Below are positions 26,128 to 34,512 of a DNA stretch of 64,000 nucleotides, one piece after another. This DNA is from Actinomycetota bacterium (lineage in GTDB: Bacteria > Actinomycetota > Acidimicrobiia > Acidimicrobiales > Acidimicrobilacustridaceae): NCBI GenBank assembly GCA_016185305.1, contig JACPNV010000005.1:1-64000 (forward strand), in the 5' to 3' direction. How positions within the stretch are numbered: position 1 is the first letter of the stretch; every line of letters starts with the position of its first letter. A program made the position numbers and the translations under genes. Under the pieces are notes generated by a model. The model made no database searches, was not told the DNA's origin, and was given only the letters and a program-made list of their open reading frames with translations.

Positions 26128-27411
26128 CTACGCCGTCGCTTTCGCGGCCAGGGCACCGAGGTCGGCGCCTTTGGTGGCGCGGGTGAAGCGGCCCTTGTCG
26201 TAGCTGCGGGTGGAGACGTCGTGCCCCGCGGCCTCGGCCCGGAGGGCGCCGACCGTGCACTGCTCGCGGGTGCGGTGGGCGAAGGGGTCGAACGAGTACC
26301 AGCGGGACGCGTTCTCGTAGCTGATCTTGTTGAGCTCGCCGTCGGGCACATCGGCGGCGACCCGAGCCAGCTCCTCGGGCGCGTCGGGCCAGGACGAGTC
26401 GGAGTGCGGGTAGTCGCACTCCCACGAGATGTTGTCGATGCCGATGGCGTGCCGGAGCTGGATGCCGACCGGATCGGCGATGAAGCACGTGAGGAAGTGC
26501 TCGCGGAACACGTCGCTCGGCCGGCGATCGCCGAAGTTCTGCCCGGTCCACAGGTGGTGCATCTCATAGGTGCGGTCGACGCGGTCGAGGAAGTAGGGGA
26601 TCCAGCCGGTGCCGCCTTCGCTGAGCGCGATCCGCATCGCCGGGTAGTCCTTGATCACGCGCGACCACAGCAGGTCGGCGGCCGCCGCGCAGATGTTCAT
26701 CGGTTGCAGCGTGATCATCACGTCGATCGGCGCATCGGGCGACGTGACCGCGAGCTGACCCGACGAGCCGAGGTGGATCGACAGCACGACACCTTCGTCG
26801 CACAGCGCTTGCCACAGCGGGTTCCAGTGCGGGTCGTGGAAGCTCGGGAGGCCGAGCGTTGCCGGGTTCTCGGTGAAGGTGAGCGAGTGCACTCCCTTTT
26901 TGGCGAGGCGGCGCACCTCGGCGGCCGCGAGGTGCGGATCCCACAACACCGGCAGGCCCATCGGGATGAAGCGGCCGGCGTAGGAGCCGCACCACTCGTC
27001 GACGTGCCAGTCGTTGTAGGCCCGCAGCACCGCGAGCGCGAGGTCTTTGTCGTCCGCGGCGCTGAACACGCGACCGCTGAAGCCAGGGAACGACGGGAAG
27101 CACATCGAGCCGAGCACGCCGCCGGCGTTCATGTCCTTGACGCGGTCGTCGATGTCCCAGCAACCCGGCCGCATCTCGTCGAAGGCGGTGGGCTCGATGC
27201 CGTACTCCTCCCTCGGGCGGCCGGCCACCGCGTTCAGGCCGATGTTGGGGATCTTGGCGCCGTTGAACATCCAGACGTCGGAACCGTCGCGCTTGCGATG
27301 CACCTTGGGTGCCTGGTCGGCGAACTTGGCGGGGAGGCGGCCGTCGAACATGGTCGGTGGCTCGACGAGATGATCGTCGACGCTGACGAGGATGAGGTCT
27401 TCGGCGTGCAT
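26128..27411 (-). CDS. Metal-dependent amidohydrolase (amidohydrolase_2 family)
   Basis: A 427-residue TIM-barrel hydrolase of the ACMSD/amidohydrolase_2 group. The first metal motif is changed to VDDHLVEP (the family often has HxH), HLGSSG gives the barrel histidine, and WECDYPHSDSSWP carries the late aspartate. The group includes decarboxylases and C-C or ring-opening hydrolases. The ATG at 27411 follows AGGAG. It converges with the CoA ligase and diverges, across the second operator array, from the binding-protein-like gene. A ring-opening step in the cluster's pathway is a reasonable guess. Confidence 0.8.
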   Translation of the reverse strand: MHAEDLILVSVDDHLVEPPTMFDGRLPAKFADQAPKVHRKRDGSDVWMFNGAKIPNIGLNAVAGRPREEYGIEPTAFDEMRPGCWDIDDRVKDMNAGGVLGSMCFPSFPGFSGRVFSAADDKDLALAVLRAYNDWHVDEWCGSYAGRFIPMGLPVLWDPHLAAAEVRRLAKKGVHSLTFTENPATLGLPSFHDPHWNPLWQALCDEGVVLSIHLGSSGQLAVTSPDAPIDVMITLQPMNICAAAADLLWSRVIKDYPAMRIALSEGGTGWIPYFLDRVDRTYEMHHLWTGQNFGDRRPSDVFREHFLTCFIADPVGIQLRHAIGIDNISWECDYPHSDSSWPDAPEELARVAADVPDGELNKISYENASRWYSFDPFAHRTREQCTVGALRAEAAGHDVSTRSYDKGRFTRATKGADLGALAAKATA

Positions 27412-27468
27412 GGCGCGGCTCCTGGATATCGAGGCACGGGTTGCGTTCCCGCGGCCGGATCAACAATA

Positions 27469-27494
27469 GTGAACTACAGTTCACCGAAGTGAAC
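27469..27494. promoter_or_regulatory. Three-half-site operator array, copy 2
   Basis: Reads GTGAAC-4-GTTCAC-4-GTGAAC, so any two neighbouring half-sites form a perfect inverted repeat. It lies in the divergent promoter of the amidohydrolase and the binding-protein-like gene, about 3.1 kb from the first copy. The alternating geometry suits cooperative binding of two TetR-type dimers. Confidence 0.75.
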
Positions 27495-27566
27495 AACACG
27501 TGCAGTCGATTGCATGTGGTACGCAGATCGAGCGAGACGAGCGAGAGAGATCGGAGCAGCGAACCG

Positions 27567-28925
27567 TTGACCGAGCCGGAGCACCCCTACGTCGAGCGGA
27601 TGTTCCCCGAACCCGTCGACCCCGGCATCGCCCAGCCCGACCGGGCGGTCTGCTCGGTCGAGCACGGCACCATGGCCCACCTCGAAGGGCCCGGCGGCGA
27701 GGGCAGCACCTGGTGGCAGGGCGGCGGCGCGGCGAGCGACCGGGCTGTGCAGGGCATCACGATCTACCCGCCGACCCGCGGCGTGGCGACCCAGGGCGAC
27801 CCGTTCGAGCCGGTGAAGATCGGCGTCCTCATCGACATGGACCTCAACCAGTTGCTGGCGGACTGGATCGACCCGACCATTCTTGCCATCGAGGACGCGC
27901 TGAACGAGGGCGTGTGGGCGCGCAGCCCGGTCCAACTGGTCATCGCGGACGCTCGGGGGTTGCCGCGCGAGAACTACCGCAAGGTGATCGAGGGCTACCG
28001 GTGGCTGGTCGAGCAGGGTTGTGTGGTCGTGCTCGGCCCGCTCATCTCTGACAACTCGCTCGTCGTGCAAGACACCGCCAACCAGCTCGGGGTGCCGTGC
28101 ATCGGGTGGACGGGCGCGCACAAGTTCGCGAGCGACTGCTGCTTCACCGTCGCCAACGGCGACATCCCCACCGAAGGGGCGATGTGCGCGCACTGGCTGA
28201 AGCAGCAGGGCCTGCAGCGCGTCGGCCTGTTCTGGGAAGCCGGCTCGTCAGGCCGTGACTATGCCGACTACTTCCGCGACACCGCCAGCCAGCTCGGGCT
28301 GACGATCACCCGCGAGGTCAAGCTCGAGCCCAACCCGGTCGGTCTTCAAGAGGATCTCGCGTCCATGCGCGACCTCGGGACGGAGGGCCTGTACTACGGC
28401 GGCTACGGCTACGCGACGTTCCACTTCGCCGATGCGTTCCGCGCCCTGCGCTGGGATCCGCCGCGCATCATGGGCACGGCGTTCATGTTCTACTCCAACA
28501 GCAACCGATGGGCCGAGGGGCTCGACGGCTGGCACGGCATCGACCAGTTGGGCGAGGAAGGCGCCAACCCCAACTACAACGCGATGATCGAGCGGTTCGA
28601 GACGCGCTTCGGCCGCAGCACCCGCAACGTCGTGGTCGCGCTCGCGTACGACACGGCGCGTGTCGCGATCCACGGCATCGCCAATGCTGCGATCCCCGAG
28701 CCTCGTTGGGTCAAGGAGGGGATAGAGCGCATCCGCTGGATGCCTGCCACCAACGGCGGCCCGGCCACCTACATACAGTTCGGTCCGTCCGATCGCAAGG
28801 GCTACAAGGGCGACTTCCTCACGATCCGCGAGCTGCGCGACGGCGAGCTCGGCTTCGCCGGCTACCACCGGCCCCAGTGGCCCTCGAACGACCACACGAA
28901 CAGGTCGGTTGGCCGTGGCAACTGA
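27567..28925 (+). CDS. Leucine-binding-protein-like protein without export signal
   Basis: A 452-residue type I periplasmic-binding-protein fold (Peripla_BP_6, branched-chain amino acid or amide binding). Family stretches are KIGVLIDMDLNQLLADWI, GPLISDNSLVVQD, and GLFWEAGSSGRDYADYFRD. No signal peptide or lipobox is visible with the TTG start at 27567 or the ATG at 27600. A longer frame from 27441 would cover the operator. A cytoplasmic protein of this fold recalls AmiC, which senses a small ligand, rather than a transporter component. It overlaps the following TetR gene, so it could be a partner in sensing the cluster's substrate. No permease genes are near. Confidence 0.72.
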   Translation: MTEPEHPYVERMFPEPVDPGIAQPDRAVCSVEHGTMAHLEGPGGEGSTWWQGGGAASDRAVQGITIYPPTRGVATQGDPFEPVKIGVLIDMDLNQLLADWIDPTILAIEDALNEGVWARSPVQLVIADARGLPRENYRKVIEGYRWLVEQGCVVVLGPLISDNSLVVQDTANQLGVPCIGWTGAHKFASDCCFTVANGDIPTEGAMCAHWLKQQGLQRVGLFWEAGSSGRDYADYFRDTASQLGLTITREVKLEPNPVGLQEDLASMRDLGTEGLYYGGYGYATFHFADAFRALRWDPPRIMGTAFMFYSNSNRWAEGLDGWHGIDQLGEEGANPNYNAMIERFETRFGRSTRNVVVALAYDTARVAIHGIANAAIPEPRWVKEGIERIRWMPATNGGPATYIQFGPSDRKGYKGDFLTIRELRDGELGFAGYHRPQWPSNDHTNRSVGRGN

Positions 28926-29574
28926 GGCGGCGACCGAAGAACCGGCCGTGAGCCGCCGCGAGCAGCGCCGGCAGCAGCAACTTGCGTTGAGCAAGACCCA
29001 GCTCCTCGACGCGGCCGAGGAGATCTTCGGAGCCAAGGGGTTGCACGCCACGACGTTGAAGGAGATCGCCGAGCGGGCCGAGTTCTCGGTCGGCACGGTC
29101 TACTCGTTCTTCGAGAACAAAGACGATCTGTTCGTGAGCGTGCTGCTGCGTCGTGGTGAAGAGATGGTGCCGGGCATGCGCTCGGTGGTCGAGGGCGCGG
29201 GGACGGCGACCGAGCGGATGCATGCGCTCGTCGACTACGAGGTCGAGTTCTTCCGCGAGCACAGGCACTTCGGGCGGCTGTACCTGCGCACGTCGAGCAT
29301 CAACCAGCCTGCCCCCGATCTGGCCCCGGCCGACCAGATCGCGGAGAACTTCCGCGCCGCGATGCAGATCCAGGCCGACCTGTTCGCGTCCGGGCAGAAG
29401 TCGGGCGAGCTCCGCGCCGGCGACCCGGTCGTGCTGGCCCGCCTGTTCAGCGGGCTTGTCTCTGCGTACCAGTCGACCGACCCGGCAGTGATGTCCGACG
29501 GCAACGGTGGTACCGAACGTCTGCCACTGGGCGAGCTCCACGCCATCATCGAGGCTGCGTTCCGCCGTGGCTGA
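28909..29574 (+). CDS. TetR-family regulator of the catabolic cluster
   Basis: A 221-residue TetR repressor. A glutamine/arginine-rich N-terminal arm (REQRRQQQLALSKTQLLDAA) leads into the helix-turn-helix TTLKEIAERAEFSVGTVYSFF at about 48-68. TTG at 28909 or GTG at 28915 can start it; both overlap the end of the preceding gene. Its stop overlaps the start of the MaoC-like gene. Its position inside the operon and the paired operator arrays at 24365 and 27469 make it the natural candidate for the regulator that binds them, released by a pathway intermediate such as a CoA ester. Confidence 0.82.
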   Translation: MAVATEAATEEPAVSRREQRRQQQLALSKTQLLDAAEEIFGAKGLHATTLKEIAERAEFSVGTVYSFFENKDDLFVSVLLRRGEEMVPGMRSVVEGAGTATERMHALVDYEVEFFREHRHFGRLYLRTSSINQPAPDLAPADQIAENFRAAMQIQADLFASGQKSGELRAGDPVVLARLFSGLVSAYQSTDPAVMSDGNGGTERLPLGELHAIIEAAFRRG

Positions 29575-30838
29575 GCTCGCGACCATCACCGACGACGCGA
29601 TAGAGCGGCTGCATGCTCGCATCGGCATCGCCGAGCCACACCCGTTGCCGCCGCACTACGTCGACCCGACGCTCGACACCTTCCGCCACGTGGCCGAGGC
29701 ATACGGCGACGACAACCCTCTATGGAGCAACGAGGAGTACGGCGCGAAGACGAGATGGGAAGGGTGCATCGCACCGCCACCGCTGGTCGGGGGCGACACG
29801 CTGATCGGTGAGGACGAGGTGCGCGAGTTGCCACCCGAGCACGCGGCGTTGCTCAAGGGCGATCCCTTGCGGGGCGTACACGCCTTCTACGCCGCCAGCG
29901 CCCGCGAGTGGTGGGCGCCGTTGCGGCCGCACCGGCGCGTCGCCCGGCGGAACGCGCTGGTCGGGGTGTTCGACAAGCCGAGCGACTTCGCCGAGCGCGC
30001 CGTGCACGAGTGGACGGGGCAGGTGTTCCGTGACGACGATGCCGTGCTGTCGGCACAGTACCGGCTGATGATCCGAACCGAGCGCATCAAGGCGCGCCAA
30101 CGGAAGAAGTACGACGACGTCGAGCTGGCGCACTACACCGACGAGCAGATCGACGAGATCGAAGCGCAGTACCTCAGGGAGCAGCCGCGGGGGAGCGAGC
30201 CGCGCTGGTTCGAAGACGTGGACGAGGGCGACGAGGTCGGCCCGATGGTGAAGGGCCCCCTCACCGTGACCGACATCGTGTGCTGGCATGTCGGGATGGG
30301 CATGGGTCTGTATGGCGTGCGGCCGTTGCGGCTGGGCGCGCAGAACCGGCAACGCATCCCGCGGTTCTTCCATCGCGACGACCAGAACGTTCCCGACGTC
30401 ATGCAGCGCGTGCACTGGGACCCGGAGTTTGCCAAGCGCTCGGGCAATCCCACGACGTTCGACTACGGCCGCATGCGCGAGACCTGGCTCGTCCACCTGT
30501 GCACCGATTGGATGGGCGACGATGCCTGGCTCTGGAAGCTCGACTGCGAGTTCCGGCAGTTCAACTACGTTGGCGACTCGCAATGGCTGCGCGGCACCGT
30601 GACGCGCAAGTTCGTCGCCGATGGCGACCGGCCCGCCGTCGAGCTCGAACTGTGCGCCGAGAACCAGCGGGGCGAGGTGACGACACCCGGTCACGCCACC
30701 ATCCTCCTGCCGAGCCGCGAGCACGGGCCCGTGCGGCTGCCCGCGGCGCCCGGGGACGGCCGCGATCTCCAGCAGGCTCTCGACGTGATCGCGGCCCGGT
30801 TCGAGCAGGTGGGCGTCGACGGGGTGAGGGACCTGTGA
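29567..30838 (+). CDS. MaoC-like hotdog-fold hydratase/dehydratase
   Basis: A 423-residue protein with an N-terminal MaoC-type half (FRHVAEAYGDDNPLW at about 30-45, EGCIAPPPLV) and a second hotdog half from about 220 (GDEVGPMVKGPLTVTDIV). The pattern GDDNPLW is the hydratase-2 hydration motif with aspartate in the catalytic place. The middle holds a charged insertion rich in Lys/Glu. GTG at 29567 overlaps the TetR stop. By family it adds water to an enoyl-CoA or acts on a related thioester; in this operon it would serve a side-chain or ring-opened intermediate. Confidence 0.75.
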   Translation: MAELATITDDAIERLHARIGIAEPHPLPPHYVDPTLDTFRHVAEAYGDDNPLWSNEEYGAKTRWEGCIAPPPLVGGDTLIGEDEVRELPPEHAALLKGDPLRGVHAFYAASAREWWAPLRPHRRVARRNALVGVFDKPSDFAERAVHEWTGQVFRDDDAVLSAQYRLMIRTERIKARQRKKYDDVELAHYTDEQIDEIEAQYLREQPRGSEPRWFEDVDEGDEVGPMVKGPLTVTDIVCWHVGMGMGLYGVRPLRLGAQNRQRIPRFFHRDDQNVPDVMQRVHWDPEFAKRSGNPTTFDYGRMRETWLVHLCTDWMGDDAWLWKLDCEFRQFNYVGDSQWLRGTVTRKFVADGDRPAVELELCAENQRGEVTTPGHATILLPSREHGPVRLPAAPGDGRDLQQALDVIAARFEQVGVDGVRDL

Positions 30839-31647
30839 CCCGGTACGTGTCCGTCGATGGCCTGCGGGTCGAGGCGTCAGGCTCCGTCTTGCGGTTGCAG
30901 CTCGACCGGCCGGACAAGCGCAACGCGGTCGACGACGAGATGATGCGAGGCCTCATCGACAACATCGAGGCGGCTTCCACCGACGACAGCGTGCGCGCCA
31001 TCGTGCTCCGCGGCTCGGGCGAGCACTTCTGCGGCGGCGCGGACATCGTTGCCCGCAACGCCGCGAGCGGTGAGCAGCGCCCGCGCGTGGGCAGCATCCA
31101 GCGGCGAGTCCCCACCCTTGCCCACCGCCTGGTGCCGTTGGTGTGCTCGGTGCAGACGCCGATCGTCTGTCGAGTCCAGGGGTGGGCGGCCGGCATCGGC
31201 TTCCAGCTCGCGGTGGCCGCCGACTTCACCATCGCCGCGAGTGACGCGACGTTCTGGGAACCGTTCAGCCAGCGCGGCTTCACGCCCGACAGCGGCGCCA
31301 CGTGGCTGCTGCCCCGGCGGGTCGGCGCGGTGCGGGCTCGCGAGTTGTTGCTGCTCGGCCGGCGCCTGACCGGACGCGAGGCCGCTGACTGGGGTTTGGT
31401 CCATCGCGCCGTCGACGCGGGCAAGCTCGATGGCGAGTGCGAGTCGATCGTGGCGCAACTGGCCGGCGGACCGACGGTCGCGCTGGGCCTCACCAAGTGG
31501 CTGCTCCACGCGGCCGAGAGCGAGACGCTCGACGAGCAGTTGCACAACGAAGCGCTCGCCCTGGAGCTGTCGTCACGGAGCGACGACTTCCGTGAAGGGC
31601 TGAAGGCGTTCCGCGAGAAGCGCGACCCGGACTTCACGGGGCGATGA
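30835..31647 (+). CDS. Enoyl-CoA hydratase/isomerase-family protein (crotonase 1)
   Basis: A 270-residue crotonase. The GTG at 30835 overlaps the previous stop (GTGA) with a GGGTGAGGGA site. The oxyanion-hole strands are GEHFCGGADIVA and QGWAAGIGFQLAVAADFTIA. In the catalytic helix WEPFSQRGFTPDSGATW one acidic residue is retained (Glu of WEP) and Asp stands near the second site, a pattern seen in isomerases more than in hydratases. It is translationally coupled on both sides and belongs to the beta-oxidation-like set of the operon. Confidence 0.83.
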   Translation: MTRYVSVDGLRVEASGSVLRLQLDRPDKRNAVDDEMMRGLIDNIEAASTDDSVRAIVLRGSGEHFCGGADIVARNAASGEQRPRVGSIQRRVPTLAHRLVPLVCSVQTPIVCRVQGWAAGIGFQLAVAADFTIAASDATFWEPFSQRGFTPDSGATWLLPRRVGAVRARELLLLGRRLTGREAADWGLVHRAVDAGKLDGECESIVAQLAGGPTVALGLTKWLLHAAESETLDEQLHNEALALELSSRSDDFREGLKAFREKRDPDFTGR

Positions 31648-32897
31648 TCATCGTGACCACCGACCGCGTCGCCATCGACGGGACCACGCCGGTCGACGAC
31701 GCTCGAGCCATCACCCGAGCCTGGGTCGAGCACGAGGTCCCGAAGCGATGGCGCGACGCGGCTGAGCGGGGAGGCAGTGCAGCCATCCGCGAGGTTCGCA
31801 GCCGTGAGCAGTACGAGCAGTGGTATCCGACGTTCGGTGCGTCCGGTCTGGTCGCGCCGACGTGGCCGGTCGAGTACGGCGGCCTCGGTGTTCGCTCTGC
31901 CATCGCTTTGGCCATCGACGCCGAGCTGCGCCCCTACAACCTCGGTCGGCTCAACCCGCTGGGACTGAACCTCGTGGCGCCCGCGCTCTTCGCCCACGGC
32001 ACGGAGGAGCAACGCCTGCGCTACCTGCCACCCATCGTCCGCAACGAAGAGGTCTGGTGCCAGCTCTTCAGTGAACCGGGTGCCGGCTCCGATCTCGCGT
32101 CGCTCGCGACCCGCGCCGAGCGCGACGGCGACGAGTGGGTCGTCACCGGACAGAAGGTGTGGACGACGTGGGCGCACCTGGCCGGCTACGGCGTGTTGCT
32201 GGCCCGCACCGATCCCGATGTCCCGAAGCGAAGGGGCATCACCTACTTCCTGGTCGATCTCCGCCAGCCGGGCGTCGTCGTGCGACCGCTGCGCCACATC
32301 ACCGGCGAGATCGACTTCAACGAGGTGTTCCTCGATGGCGCGCGCGTGCCCGATTCGCAACGGGTGGGCGAGCGGGGAGAAGGCTGGCGCGTCGCGAACG
32401 AAACCCTGTCGGGCGAGCGTCAGATGGTGTCGGGCTCGGGCTCCGGCGGCGTGGATCACATCGGAGGCTCGGGCACCGCTCGCCTGTTCGGTGTCGCGCG
32501 AGACCGCGGTCGTGCCGATGAGCCTGCGATCCGGCAGCGGTTGATGGGGGTCTACAGCGAAGAGCGCATCCGTGAATGGACCAACCAGCGTGTACGGGCC
32601 GGGCTGAAGGCCGGGCGTTCGCCGGGTCCCGAGAGCTCGATCGGCAAGGTGCACCAGGGCGGGCTGAACCAGCGGATCCAGTTGCTCGCCACCGATCTGC
32701 TCGGCGCCGGCGCGATGGCATGGAGCGGAGAAGAGCTCCCCTTCGAGGTCAAGGGCATGTTGCGCAGCCGAGCCAACACGATCGAAGGCGGGACGACGGA
32801 GGTCAACAAGAACGTCATCGCCGAGCGGGTGCTCGGCCTGCCCCGCGAGCCCGACCCGTGGAACGACGTCCCCTGGCGCGAGGTGCCCCGAGCGTGA
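31644..32897 (+). CDS. Acyl-CoA dehydrogenase
   Basis: A 417-residue flavoprotein of the acyl-CoA dehydrogenase family, which forms an alpha,beta double bond in a CoA ester and passes electrons to ETF. The FAD-binding stretch is CQLFSEPGAGSDLAS, followed by GQKVWTTWAHLAGYGVLLAR. The C-terminal block RANTIEGGTTEVNKNVIAERV is typical. Start and stop overlap neighbours by four bases (ATGA and GTGA). The N-terminal region resembles the FadE-type partners found in steroid and terpenoid degradation, which often work as heteromers; no second subunit is encoded here. Confidence 0.88.
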   Translation: MIIVTTDRVAIDGTTPVDDARAITRAWVEHEVPKRWRDAAERGGSAAIREVRSREQYEQWYPTFGASGLVAPTWPVEYGGLGVRSAIALAIDAELRPYNLGRLNPLGLNLVAPALFAHGTEEQRLRYLPPIVRNEEVWCQLFSEPGAGSDLASLATRAERDGDEWVVTGQKVWTTWAHLAGYGVLLARTDPDVPKRRGITYFLVDLRQPGVVVRPLRHITGEIDFNEVFLDGARVPDSQRVGERGEGWRVANETLSGERQMVSGSGSGGVDHIGGSGTARLFGVARDRGRADEPAIRQRLMGVYSEERIREWTNQRVRAGLKAGRSPGPESSIGKVHQGGLNQRIQLLATDLLGAGAMAWSGEELPFEVKGMLRSRANTIEGGTTEVNKNVIAERVLGLPREPDPWNDVPWREVPRA

Positions 32898-33718
32898 GCG
32901 AGCATCCTTCCTACGAGACGCTCATCGTCGAGCGGGAGGGGCCGATCGGCTGGTTGATCTTCAACCGCCCCGATCGTGGCAACGCGATGGACGCGCGCAT
33001 GCTGCACGAGCTCGAGCGGGCGTGGCGCGAGCTCGACACCGATCCTGCAGTTCGGGTGATCGTCAACGCGGGCGAAGGTCAGAGCTTCCAGACCGGACTC
33101 GACGTCGGTCAGCTCGGGCGCAACCGCGACGCGTTGCGAGAGCAGTCGCGCCGCACGAAGAATGCCGAGCTCAAGCTCACCGCGTGGCACAACGCGGTGT
33201 GGAAGCCGGTGATCGCCGCGGTCAACGGGACGTGCGCCGGCGGCGGGTTGCATTTCGTCGCCGATGCCGACATCGTCATTGCGTCCTCGGATGCCACGTT
33301 CGTCGACCCGCACGTGTCCATCGGGCAGGTGACCGCGTACGAGGTGGTCGCGCTGGTGCGGAAGTCGCCGATGGAAGCGATCGCTCGCATGGCCTTCACC
33401 GGCACGCACGAGCGGCTGCCCGCCCGGCGGGCGTACGAGCTCGGCCTGCTCAGCGAAGTCGTCGATCCTCCCGAACGCCTCCGCGACGCTGCTCGCGAGC
33501 TGGCACAGAAGGTTGCGCGCAACTCGCCCGCCGCGATGGCCGCGACCAAGCGAGCGCTGTGGGGCGCGCTCGAACGGGGACTGACCGATGCGTGCCGGGC
33601 CGGTTCGGCCGAGCTGGTCGGCATGTGGGGCCACCCCGACCAGACCGAAGGACCGCTCGCGTTCGCCGAGAAGCGGGAAGCCGAATGGCGCCCAGTTGCA
33701 GGAGCAAGACCAGCATGA
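32894..33718 (+). CDS. Enoyl-CoA hydratase/isomerase-family protein (crotonase 2)
   Basis: A 274-residue crotonase starting with the GTG that overlaps the dehydrogenase stop. The oxyanion-hole segments are GQSFQTGLDVGQLG and NGTCAGGGLHFVADADIVIA. In the catalytic loop DPHVSIGQVTAYEVVAL neither of the two glutamates of classical enoyl-CoA hydratase is present. The reaction may therefore be an isomerisation, decarboxylation or C-C cleavage rather than simple hydration. The next gene is a close paralogue, so the two arose by tandem duplication and could form a mixed oligomer. Confidence 0.82.
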   Translation: MSEHPSYETLIVEREGPIGWLIFNRPDRGNAMDARMLHELERAWRELDTDPAVRVIVNAGEGQSFQTGLDVGQLGRNRDALREQSRRTKNAELKLTAWHNAVWKPVIAAVNGTCAGGGLHFVADADIVIASSDATFVDPHVSIGQVTAYEVVALVRKSPMEAIARMAFTGTHERLPARRAYELGLLSEVVDPPERLRDAARELAQKVARNSPAAMAATKRALWGALERGLTDACRAGSAELVGMWGHPDQTEGPLAFAEKREAEWRPVAGARPA

Positions 33719-34512
33719 GCTACGAGACGTTGATCGTCGAGCGGCAGGGTCCCGTGGGCTGGCTGATCAACAACCGTCCCGAACAGCTCAACGCGATGAA
33801 CGCGTTGATGCGCGACGAGCTCGCCGACGCGTGGATCGAGCTCGACCACGACCCGGCAGTGCGGGTGATCGTGCACACGGGTGCGGGGCGAGCGTTCCAG
33901 ACGGGTGTCGACGTGCGCGAGATCGCGAGCGATGGCGTCGGCATGGAGCGCTACCGGCAGTCGGTGGAAGATTTCGATCTGCACTTCACCGCGTGGCACC
34001 AGCACGTCTGGAAGCCGGTCATCACCGCGGTCAACGGCATCTGTGCCGGCGGCGCGTTCCACTGGGTCGCCGACGCCGACATCGTCATCGCCGCGTCCGA
34101 TGCGGAGTTCTTCGATCCACACGTCTCGATCGGCCAGGTGGTGGCCCTCGAGGCGATCGGCTTGCTTCGCAAGATGCCGGTTGAAGCGGTGATGCGGATG
34201 GCGCTTGTCGGTCGCTACGAGCGGCTCTCGGCGGCGCGGGTCTACGAGCTCGGCATGATCAGCCAGATCGTCGATCCGCCGGAAGACCTGCGCCCAGCGG
34301 CGCAGGAGCTGGCCGAGAAGATCGCCCGCAACTCGCCGGCGGCGATGGCCGCGACGAAGCGAGCATTGTGGGGCGCGCTCGAGTCGGGCTTGACCGAGGC
34401 CTGCAAGGCAGGTGCGAACGAGCTTGTCTCCATGTGGGGACATCCCGACCAGACCGAAGGCCCCGCCGCGTTCGCAGACAAGCGCGACCCGGATTGGCGG
34501 CCCATCACGTGA
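33715..34512 (+). CDS. Enoyl-CoA hydratase/isomerase-family protein (crotonase 3)
   Basis: A 265-residue tandem paralogue of crotonase 2. Both begin SYETLIVER.GP.GWLI and end ATKRALWGALE.GLT with WGHPDQTEGP. The oxyanion-hole part is NGICAGGAFHWVADADIVIA, and the catalytic loop DPHVSIGQVVALEAIGLL again lacks the classical glutamates. ATGA overlap with the previous gene and GTGA overlap with the ligase indicate one transcript. Conservation between the two copies is spread over the whole length, so both are probably functional. Confidence 0.82.
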   Translation: MSYETLIVERQGPVGWLINNRPEQLNAMNALMRDELADAWIELDHDPAVRVIVHTGAGRAFQTGVDVREIASDGVGMERYRQSVEDFDLHFTAWHQHVWKPVITAVNGICAGGAFHWVADADIVIAASDAEFFDPHVSIGQVVALEAIGLLRKMPVEAVMRMALVGRYERLSAARVYELGMISQIVDPPEDLRPAAQELAEKIARNSPAAMAATKRALWGALESGLTEACKAGANELVSMWGHPDQTEGPAAFADKRDPDWRPIT

